A stretch of DNA of 64,000 nt from Ruegeria atlantica (lineage in GTDB: Bacteria > Pseudomonadota > Alphaproteobacteria > Rhodobacterales > Rhodobacteraceae). Positions within the stretch are counted from its first letter, which is position 1; each line of letters begins with the position of its first letter. The notes beneath the pieces are model-generated. The model was not told the DNA's origin and did not search any database. It saw nothing but the letters and a program-made list of their open reading frames with translations. The stretch covers positions 1 to 64,000 of the forward strand of contig NZ_WQCF01000013.1 in the NCBI RefSeq assembly GCF_013032455.1, read 5' to 3'. Made by a program: the position numbers and the translations under genes. Positions 1 to 6,872 of the stretch are shown here, piece after piece.

Positions 1-2
1 TA

Positions 3-179
3 CAGGCCGACGATGCACTAACAATCAATTTGGACCAGTCAGATGAGGCTGCTCAATCTGTCAGTTTCGGACGCTCTGATTGTCCCTCCCAGGCTCTCAG
101 CGGCTCTGCGATGATTGTTTTGCGATCTTCCACTTGGCAACCGCTTTCGTCATCCAGTGGTTACGAGCCCTTATCTTAA
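3..179 (+). CDS. C-terminal tail of an unidentified protein (partial)
   Basis: A frame open from the left edge encodes 58 residues and stops with TAA at 177-179. It reads as a low-complexity Ser/Asp-rich tail containing a short hydrophobic stretch (SAMIVL) and ending in a run of serines. The other two plus frames close within the first 45 bases. I do not recognise the family, and the segment is too short to exclude a chance open frame. If real, the gene lies mostly upstream of the window and ends about 90 bases before the tRNA-Leu gene. Confidence 0.35.
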   Translation, partial: QADDALTINLDQSDEAAQSVSFGRSDCPSQALSGSAMIVLRSSTWQPLSSSSGYEPLS

Positions 180-269
180 AATCCTTAGATTTCGACCGCA
201 AAGCGCATTGTATTCATGGCCTTGTGGCATTACTGGTTTTTCAGGCCTGAAATAGGCCCAATGCACATT

Positions 270-355
270 GCCCGCGTGGTGGAATGGTAGACACAGGAGA
301 CTTAAAATCTCCAGGCGGAAACGCCGTGCCGGTTCGAGTCCGGCCGCGGGTACCA
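270..355 (+). tRNA. tRNA-Leu (anticodon UAA)
   Basis: The acceptor arm GCCCGCG at 270-276 pairs with CGCGGGT at 345-351 (one G-U pair), followed by discriminator A and an encoded CCA at 353-355. The anticodon stem GGAGA/TCTCC encloses the loop CTTAAAA, giving anticodon TAA. A variable arm after the anticodon stem (GGCGGAAACGCC) and the T-arm GGTTCGAGTCC mark a class II tRNA, as expected for leucine. The antisense open frame over this gene is a familiar spurious product of tRNA-Leu genes. Confidence 0.96.
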
Positions 356-551
356 AAACCGACTTTGTGCAAGTCTTATTCTCTGAGCATGAGCGCTCTC
401 TTTGTTCGCTCACCTTTTCAATAAGCTGCGCTTTAGATCCCGCTTTCCTGTAGGGGCGAGTGGCTCGTTCAAATCCCATCTGCACGAAAAGGATTCGTAG
501 AAGGACTTTGACCGGCTCACAACCTAGCGCAACCTGTTCGGGCGGCCACAA

Positions 552-1049
552 TCAAACCGGGAAACCCAAGTGGCCTATCAGGCGCCAGATATCCCGGTTA
601 GCAGCCGACAATTGCGTGAGGGTATCTTCGATTTGCTGAATGGCCTCTTCGTCAACAGTGTCTTCGCGCCCCATTTTTATATCGGTCTTTCTATCCGAGA
701 TGCGCATCAGAATTGTCTTTGGGTTTCCGCTGTCGGCATCGAACGAGTAAATGCAGTGATTGTATTTGTTTCGAATAGACGACAGCTTACTTAGTCGTTG
801 GGTGAGTTCCAGAACTGGATCCCGAATTTCAGGCGGACGGCCGTCCATCTTTGCCAGCCGCTCCACAAGGTCTACGCGAGCGCGCGTTGTGTTGAGGGTC
901 AGAAAGATAATAACGGCGACGTCTTTTTTTGTATCACCAAGTCCAGCAATAAGGTGGATCAACAGGCTTTCGGTGTTGGTCCACATGTAATTGAGCTTGC
1001 CGACCAGCAGGATTAGGCGGTCAAAGCGAGTTTCGAGTGCTTCAGTCAA
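552..1049 (-). CDS. small helical protein with HEPN-like motif
   Basis: The product is 165 residues, probably alpha-helical and soluble. I do not recognise a named family. Around residues 91-98 it carries IRNKYNH, an R-x4-H arrangement preceded by a helix, which resembles the RNxxxH core of HEPN domains, a superfamily of RNases and nucleotidyltransferase partners. The start is probably the TTG that overlaps the stop codon of the upstream LuxR-type regulator by 8 bases, implying translational coupling; the next in-frame Met is residue 22. Coupling suggests a shared role with that regulator. The HEPN assignment is an inference from one short motif. Confidence 0.65.
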   Translation of the reverse strand: MTEALETRFDRLILLVGKLNYMWTNTESLLIHLIAGLGDTKKDVAVIIFLTLNTTRARVDLVERLAKMDGRPPEIRDPVLELTQRLSKLSSIRNKYNHCIYSFDADSGNPKTILMRISDRKTDIKMGREDTVDEEAIQQIEDTLTQLSAANRDIWRLIGHLGFPV

Positions 1050-1809
1050 CTGTTTGAGCCTGATCTTGTTCTGCTACCACCTCAAAATAGAACTGAGCAG
1101 CAGCTGTCCTGTTGCTGACACCGATCTTGCCCGCAACGTTATGCATGTGCAGCTTTACCGTGTGCTCGGTGATGCCGAGGTTTGATGCGATGATCTTGTT
1201 GCTTTGACCTTTCGAGACGAGGCGCAGAACCTGCTTTTCGCGCCGGGTCAATCGGGCAAATACCGGGTTTGGTTCTTTCGTTTTTTGCTGCGGCTTTGCC
1301 GGGGCGTCGCCCAGCAGGCAGGGTGTGGTCGGGCTTTGCGGGGGGGACACACAGTCTGCCAGAAAGCTCGGCAGGTAAAGCTCTTCATGCATCAAAAGCC
1401 GCAAAATGGACCGCCATACATCTGGCGCGACGTTCATTGGAAGATAGCCAATATCCCCGAACTGTCCCCTGTCCCAGTTTTTAAATAAGGAACGGGCTGT
1501 GTCTTCCTTACGATATGCAAAGGCAAGACATCCCGACCCAACTGTTTCGATATAGAGGCCTGGTTGGGTAAGAAGGTCGTTCAGCATGATTTGGTCGACG
1601 ACAACCACTTTCCCGGCCGGCAATCTGGATGTGTCGAGTGATTTTAGTTCAGCGATGTCATCATACCTATGCGCAGCAACACCGAATTCCGTCTGAACGC
1701 TACGCAGAGTTTGGTTTGAAAAGAAAAGCTCCTTGCCAATAAAGTTGATCGAGAAATCTTCGGTGCAAGTATCTTTTTGGGCGGCACTATCCCGCAACGG
1801 ATTGCTCAT
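1042..1809 (-). CDS. LuxR-family transcriptional regulator, CsgD/VpsT-like
   Basis: This 255-residue protein has a C-terminal LuxR-type helix-turn-helix at about 186-245 (LTRREKQVLRLVSKGQSNK, then ITEHTVKLHMHN). The N-terminal ~150 residues look like a degenerate receiver domain. The stretch VVVVDQIMLND and the motif GYLPMN at 121-126 sit where classical receivers have their phosphoacceptor strand and conserved Lys, so phosphorylation-independent control as in CsgD or VpsT is plausible. The ATG at 1807-1809 follows a strong AGGGGGA ribosome site. The gene diverges from the Gly-rich protein and type I secretion block, making that block its likely target (inference). Confidence 0.88.
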   Translation of the reverse strand: MSNPLRDSAAQKDTCTEDFSINFIGKELFFSNQTLRSVQTEFGVAAHRYDDIAELKSLDTSRLPAGKVVVVDQIMLNDLLTQPGLYIETVGSGCLAFAYRKEDTARSLFKNWDRGQFGDIGYLPMNVAPDVWRSILRLLMHEELYLPSFLADCVSPPQSPTTPCLLGDAPAKPQQKTKEPNPVFARLTRREKQVLRLVSKGQSNKIIASNLGITEHTVKLHMHNVAGKIGVSNRTAAAQFYFEVVAEQDQAQTVD

Positions 1810-2414
1810 TACTTCCCCCTAAAAACTCACGCCACGAAATCTGTAGCGCACCAGTAAACAACACACTTAACGCGAATTAACGATAGATTAACTTTTGGTT
1901 TAAGTAACTATAGCTGAAAGTCCAGTTTTCATCAATATTGGGCCTTTTCCAACCCATTCGGACTAGAACTTTGGTTTAGGTTCATCGCTGCTACTCCCGA
2001 AAATGTTGAGGGTTAATGCGGTTTTAGATCCTTATCCGAAATCCTTCGGAAAATTGGTGATTTTATCCGTTAATATATAATTAATAATTAAAAATACTGC
2101 GTAATATCAAGCCACTGTGCCGTCTAATGCTTAAGGTCAGCTATTCAGGGCGCTGTTCGGCTGCGACCATTACCCTGCTTCAATTTGGGAAGCTTAGTTA
2201 CTGATCTGCCTGCGCATCGCGAATTGACGCGAACCTCAATGACCGCGAGCAGAGAGTCGGCTTGGCCGGGAAAGGGAGGTGGGAAACGACTTCACCAAAC
2301 GAAACCGCTTCAAGCGCGTTTTCGCGCCTGAGAGCTTAAATATTGTTTCAACAGCGCCAGTAGCCGTTTGTTAGATGAATGACGGTCGGGCGCGGCAATA
2401 AATGGATATTTGTT
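1810..2414. promoter_or_regulatory. AT-rich divergent regulatory region
   Basis: About 600 bases without a convincing gene separate the LuxR-type regulator from the Gly-rich protein gene. The stretch 1850-2110 is clearly AT-rich compared with its GC-rich neighbours, with a run of T/A only at about 2072-2093. It contains a 6-bp-arm inverted repeat (TCCGAA/TTCGGA) at 2035-2050. A direct repeat of the form ACTTT(T)GGTTTA(A/G)G occurs at 1891-1904 and 1968-1980. These are candidate binding sites for the adjacent regulator or a bending protein; no promoter can be fixed by eye. Confidence 0.5.
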
Positions 2415-4760
2415 ATGAGTAAAAACCGTCAATATCAGCCCCACAATGACATCACAGCAATCGGTGAAGTGAACGTTGACGAGGCCTATGTGCCAATCGA
2501 CGCTGACATCAACGTCAAACATGCAGATGTCGATGCAAATTTGAACAAACAGAAACAAGACACGGATGTTGATCAGAATCAGCGCCAAACCACTGACGTC
2601 GACGCGGATCAGGATCAGCGCACAGACGTGGACAATGAAAATGATCAGGACCAAGACCAGGATCAGCAACAAAAGCAGTCTCAGTCGAACAAAAATGGCG
2701 GCGATGACAGCAACACGAACGACGTCAACAACAAGATCAATATTGATTTTGGCGGCGGCGAGTGGATCCCCCGTGACGATGATTTGGTCGATGTGGATGT
2801 AAGCAAAGGCGGTTCGGTTGACGACGTGATCACCGTTGGGAACGACTTTGATTATGATCCGGGTGATGACACAAATTTGGACATTTCGTTGGACGGCTCA
2901 GGCAACGACATGTTGTCGATCAACAACCAGCTTGCAGAACTGACTGACAACGATCATCTGGGCCAAGCTTCGGTTTCGAATGACGGTGGCACGTTCGAGC
3001 AACATGGCGACGCGACTGGCGGTACCGCCAACTCTGACGATGGCATAGATGCCGAGTCACTTGGCGGCAATTCCGGCGCGGGTGGTACGGCTCATGGTGG
3101 CGGTGCGATGGCCTTCACCAAGGGTAGTAATGCACAGTCGGGCGGCGGCGAAACTGGCAACGCCAATGCCGATGCAGACGCCGGAAATGGCGGTGACTCG
3201 GGTGATGCAAAAACTCTGGGTCTGAACGCCAGCAAGTCGGATGCGAATGCCAGCGGATCCGGCGACGGTGGCAATGGTGGAACTGCGGACAGTGATTCCA
3301 GCGCCTACAACAAAGGTTACTCGGACGCGTCCGACGCTGATAGCGACGGCGGAGACGGTGGCAACGCAGGCTCGATTGGTCTGGGGCTGGGATTGGGACT
3401 GTCGGGTGCCGGTAACAGCGGTCAGTCAACCGGTGGTTCCAATGACAGCATCGCAGCTGCCAAAGGCGGTGCGCTTGCAGCCAATGACGCATCATCCGGC
3501 AACGCCGACGGCGGTGACAGTGCAGCTGGCAACATCGGCCTGGCCAAAAATGAATCAGACAGTGACACCGAAGCCAACGGTGCTTCTTCGGGTGGCAATA
3601 TCGGTCTTGGTAAAGCTGGCAGCCTTGCCAACAGCGACGCTGATGCTGACGGAGGCAAAGGTGTCGGCGGTGACGGTGACGGCGGCAAAGGTGAAGGTGC
3701 ACGCGGCGACGGTGGCGATGGCACTGGTGGCGCCGGTACTGGCGGAGACGCCGGTCAGATCGATGCAGCACTTGCGGCTTCGCACCAGAGCACGGGTCTG
3801 AGCGGCCTGAACCTGGGCGGCGCGGGTGCCTACAACGGCGGTGGCGGTGAAGCCGAAGCTGGCAAAGGCTATGGCGGTGAAGGGGACGGCGGCCGCGGTA
3901 TTGGTGGCGACGGAACCGGCGGTAACGGTCCGGGCGGCGACGGGACTGGCGGTGCCGGTACCGGCGGTCAAGCGGACTCTGACTCGGATGCTCAGGGCGT
4001 CGGAGATCAGTATGCTACAGGCCCGGTTGTCACCCAATCCCCGGGAGATGTCACAGGCACGGCGCGCAACGATCAGGATGCCGACTCGAACGGTGGCGCC
4101 GGCGGAACCAACGACACCGATGGTCGCGCAGACGCTGAAGGAACCGGTATGGCAACGGCCAACGGGACCGGCGGTGGCGGCGGCGCAATCCAACAGGACG
4201 CGCAGTCGAGTGGCAGCGGCACGGGGTCTGCAGACGCGGATAACGATGCCGGTTATGGCGGAGAATCCTCGGTATTTGCCACGGCGGACACCGATGGCAC
4301 CGCTGACAGCCTGGCCGAGGCAATCTCTGGCTATGGTGGCGCTGGCAGTTCGGACAATGACGCAACGTCGACCGCATATGGCACGACCAATGGTATGTCC
4401 GAGTCGGGCATCGGCGGCGGCGGTGGTGCCGCGCAATCGACTGGCGGTCAAAGCGGCGACGCCAACGGCTTCGCAGAAGCTGGCAACGTAACTGGCGGTA
4501 ACGTCAGCGGTGGCGATGTTTCGGGTGCGTATTCTGGGGCCGGTGGCAACGCTGGTAGCGCTGGTACCTGGGGCTCGAACAATGGCGGCGACGGCATCGT
4601 AAACGGTGAATCGCATGCTTCTGCCGCTGCGGTGGTTGATACGTCAGCCTTCAACCAGTCGATCGTCATGGGAGCCAACGTCCTTGGCAACTCAGTCGAT
4701 ACAACGATGGTGGGCGGGTCCATGAGCTCGTCCTACGCCAGCGACGATACCGACGTGTAA
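2415..4760 (+). CDS. Gly/Asp-rich silk-like protein, probable type I secretion cargo
   Basis: The product is 781 residues if it starts at the ATG at 2415; an in-frame ATG at 2379 would add 12 residues and neither has a good ribosome site. Residues 40-92 are dominated by Asp and Gln with repeated DVD/DQDQ units. From about residue 185 to 735 the chain is Gly, Ala, Ser, Asp and Asn in low-complexity GG-rich repeats, with no Cys seen. It lacks the GGxGxDxUx nonapeptides of RTX proteins and has no Sec signal peptide. The segment 164-180 (NDMLSINNQLAELTDND) resembles repeats of the next gene's product. The tail after residue 735 is less repetitive and ends DDTDV, compatible with an uncleaved C-terminal export signal. 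Adjacent ABC and HlyD genes suggest it is the exported substrate, perhaps a matrix fibre. Confidence 0.8.
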   Translation: MSKNRQYQPHNDITAIGEVNVDEAYVPIDADINVKHADVDANLNKQKQDTDVDQNQRQTTDVDADQDQRTDVDNENDQDQDQDQQQKQSQSNKNGGDDSNTNDVNNKINIDFGGGEWIPRDDDLVDVDVSKGGSVDDVITVGNDFDYDPGDDTNLDISLDGSGNDMLSINNQLAELTDNDHLGQASVSNDGGTFEQHGDATGGTANSDDGIDAESLGGNSGAGGTAHGGGAMAFTKGSNAQSGGGETGNANADADAGNGGDSGDAKTLGLNASKSDANASGSGDGGNGGTADSDSSAYNKGYSDASDADSDGGDGGNAGSIGLGLGLGLSGAGNSGQSTGGSNDSIAAAKGGALAANDASSGNADGGDSAAGNIGLAKNESDSDTEANGASSGGNIGLGKAGSLANSDADADGGKGVGGDGDGGKGEGARGDGGDGTGGAGTGGDAGQIDAALAASHQSTGLSGLNLGGAGAYNGGGGEAEAGKGYGGEGDGGRGIGGDGTGGNGPGGDGTGGAGTGGQADSDSDAQGVGDQYATGPVVTQSPGDVTGTARNDQDADSNGGAGGTNDTDGRADAEGTGMATANGTGGGGGAIQQDAQSSGSGTGSADADNDAGYGGESSVFATADTDGTADSLAEAISGYGGAGSSDNDATSTAYGTTNGMSESGIGGGGGAAQSTGGQSGDANGFAEAGNVTGGNVSGGDVSGAYSGAGGNAGSAGTWGSNNGGDGIVNGESHASAAAVVDTSAFNQSIVMGANVLGNSVDTTMVGGSMSSSYASDDTDV
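3651..3969 (+). repeat. duplicated Gly-rich block inside the silk-like gene
   Basis: Bases 3651-3747 and 3861-3969 encode two similar blocks (residues about 413-445 and 483-518). Both begin GKG and run through GGDGDGG or GGEGDGG and end in GDGTGGAGTGG. The nucleotide sequences are similar too, so the pair looks like an internal duplication that has since diverged. Confidence 0.6.
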
Positions 4761-4768
4761 CCAGAGTT

Positions 4769-4838
4769 CAGAGCCCGCGCATGCGGACTCTGATACTCTT
4801 CGAGAAAAACGCCGAGGCCGCAAAAAGGCGGCCTCGGC
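4769..4838 (+). promoter_or_regulatory. two tandem hairpins downstream of the silk-like gene
   Basis: The first hairpin (4769-4792) pairs CAGAG/CTCTG and CCGC/GCGG around a GCAT loop. The second (4811-4838) has perfect 10-bp arms GCCGAGGCCG/CGGCCTCGGC around CAAAAAGG. Neither is followed by a T run, so this looks less like a full terminator than like a partial attenuator or a 3' stabiliser that would keep the first cistron more abundant than the secretion genes behind it. Confidence 0.55.
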
Positions 4839-4889
4839 CCAACTTAACCCAAGCCGGAAATTTCAGCCGGGGCGGGGAAAGGAACCGAT

Positions 4890-6833
4890 ATGTCTCTCGA
4901 CAGTATTACGGAACAGATTGCACATTTTATTGGAACGTTTGAGCTTACGACCGAACAGGCGCGATTGCGCGATCAGTATGAAGAATTTACCGCGCTAAGA
5001 CGCCAAGCAGAACTTGAAGATTTGGCAGACCCCACACGTATTGAGGTCTCGGCACATCTGAAATTAGAGACGGGCGAGCATAATATGCTGCCATACAAGT
5101 TTTCTGCGCCGCAGGCCGACGTGCCCTTACCACCTGCCACCGCTGAGCAGCTTGAAAGTCTCGGAGCGGTTCCCAGCCAGTCGTTTGGTTTGGATTTCAA
5201 TTTTCCCCAAGCGCTTGAGTTGGGATCATCCATACAACTCACCATGATCGTGAAGCCAGAGTTTATTACCGAACTGATCGGTTCGGCGGTCACCTATACG
5301 GTTCAGAAAATCCGACTAACCGACAATGACACCGTCGGAGAGGGTGATTTCCGAGATGTCGAAGCTTTGATGGCAAAGGGTGACGGGCTGTTGGCAAAGG
5401 CGTTGTCGCTGCATGCCACTTCGTCCCCGTCAATGGACATTCAGGATTACCTGTCTGGCGCGGCGCTGGAAGTACTTATCGACCAGATGCAAACAACCCT
5501 GACCCCCGAAGTGGAAGGGGCAGAAATTCATCAGTTCCACGGCGATGACGCATTGGGCATTGTTGTGAATGGCGAACATGTCGATGAAGTGCCGGATTTC
5601 AACGAATTGCTGCCCGCGCATCTCAAGGCCGATGAAGAAGAGGGGGCAGGGGATGATACCCCAAACCCATGGCCCGCAGAATGGGAGCAGACCGAAGATC
5701 CTGTGTTCGAAGATGGCCATTCGGTGATTGCAGGTGGAAATCTGGCGGTGAACGAAGTTGCGGTAACCGTCAGCTGGATTGACGCCCCCAACATCCTTGT
5801 AGGTGGTAAAGCCACAAACCTGACGGTGTTCAATCAAGTGGCTGTTGTCTCTGATGTTGATGAAGGCGAGCCCGGCGTGCAGAGTGAAACTCATGTGGTG
5901 CAGTCCTCTGAGATTGCTGTTGAGGCCAACGAAGCATCATGGCTGGAAGACAATGTCGCGGAAGCAGGTCAAGCGCCGGTTGTCGATGTCGATTGGATTT
6001 CCGGCGATATGTTGGTCACGAATTTCATCAAGCAGGTTATCGACGCTACGGATATCGACCAGATCGCCACCGAAATTACCGCGACGTCCACGGCCTACAC
6101 GTTGGGCGAGAATGTCATGACCAACGTGACTGACATTCTTCAGTTGGGCAGCTTCTACGATATGATCGTTGTTGGTGGAGATATGACATCGGTCGATGCT
6201 GTGTCGCAGACCATCGTGCTGTCTGACAATGACGTGGTGCATGGTGCTCAACCGACAGAGGCTGAGGACAATCTGGTGATGAATCAGGTGTCTCTGACGA
6301 CGACGGGCGAAGACACACATGAGGAGTTGAGCGAAACACTGGCCGAGGTGATACCTCTGCAAGAAGTGGACACCGAGGCGTTGGAAGACGCGCTTTTGAA
6401 TGATCCCATGTTTGCCGGGACAGAACTGGTCCGGGTGCTCAAGATTGAGGGCGATCTTTTGCAGGTCAATGTCATCGATCAGGTCACCGTGTTGCAAGAT
6501 GATGACGATGTTTATGTCGATGCCCCCCCTGGCAAAGAGGTTGCCGCGCTGGGTGCTGGTAATGGCATTCTGAATTCCGCCCATGTGAAAAAGATGGGTG
6601 TGGATTCAGTGATCAGAGCTAAGGAAGAGGAATATTCCGATCTGCTTTTGCATCAGGCAAGCATCTTTGAAGACGCGATGGCGGAAAAAACCGAGATTAT
6701 CAGCGAAGCTGTCGCGCTGATGATGGAAGAGCTTGATGCGCCGGGCAAATCTGAACACGCCCCCGGCCACAACAAACTGACGCCATCGGAAAAAGCAGGC
6801 CTCGACGATGGTCTGGAGACTATGCTTGCGTAG
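4890..6833 (+). CDS. acidic repeat protein of the type I secretion locus
   Basis: This 647-codon frame gives an acidic soluble protein with no signal peptide or membrane segment. I do not recognise a named family. A short motif recurs at about residues 134-147, 303-323, 369-390, 429-448 and 519-539. The best copies read GGDMTSVDAVSQTIVLSDND and EGDLLQVNVIDQVTVLQDDD, so the consensus is GDMxxVNxxxQxxVLxDxD, which suggests stacked beta units with acidic turns. The ATG at 4890 follows a GGGGAAAGGA ribosome site. It lies between the silk-like protein and the ABC exporter, so it may be a second cargo, a cap or an export helper; the sequence does not decide. Confidence 0.8.
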   Translation: MSLDSITEQIAHFIGTFELTTEQARLRDQYEEFTALRRQAELEDLADPTRIEVSAHLKLETGEHNMLPYKFSAPQADVPLPPATAEQLESLGAVPSQSFGLDFNFPQALELGSSIQLTMIVKPEFITELIGSAVTYTVQKIRLTDNDTVGEGDFRDVEALMAKGDGLLAKALSLHATSSPSMDIQDYLSGAALEVLIDQMQTTLTPEVEGAEIHQFHGDDALGIVVNGEHVDEVPDFNELLPAHLKADEEEGAGDDTPNPWPAEWEQTEDPVFEDGHSVIAGGNLAVNEVAVTVSWIDAPNILVGGKATNLTVFNQVAVVSDVDEGEPGVQSETHVVQSSEIAVEANEASWLEDNVAEAGQAPVVDVDWISGDMLVTNFIKQVIDATDIDQIATEITATSTAYTLGENVMTNVTDILQLGSFYDMIVVGGDMTSVDAVSQTIVLSDNDVVHGAQPTEAEDNLVMNQVSLTTTGEDTHEELSETLAEVIPLQEVDTEALEDALLNDPMFAGTELVRVLKIEGDLLQVNVIDQVTVLQDDDDVYVDAPPGKEVAALGAGNGILNSAHVKKMGVDSVIRAKEEEYSDLLLHQASIFEDAMAEKTEIISEAVALMMEELDAPGKSEHAPGHNKLTPSEKAGLDDGLETMLA

Positions 6834-6872
6834 TAATTTTGTGTGTTTTGCGAGTGACTTGAAAGTTTTGAT

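Noticed and set aside
171..551. 126-codon minus-strand open frame over the tRNA-Leu gene
   Set aside because: It contains the translation pattern commonly produced by reading tRNA-Leu genes in antisense; the tRNA is clear on the plus strand.
3115..4616. Long minus-strand and alternative-frame open reading frames inside the silk-like gene
   Set aside because: They are shadows caused by the GC-rich repeats; their products are Arg/Cys/His/Thr-rich without family resemblance, and no ribosome sites support them.
2415..4760. RTX calcium-binding toxin or haemolysin
   Set aside because: No GGxGxDxUx nonapeptide could be found; the Gly repeats lack the hydrophobic positions of the beta-roll.
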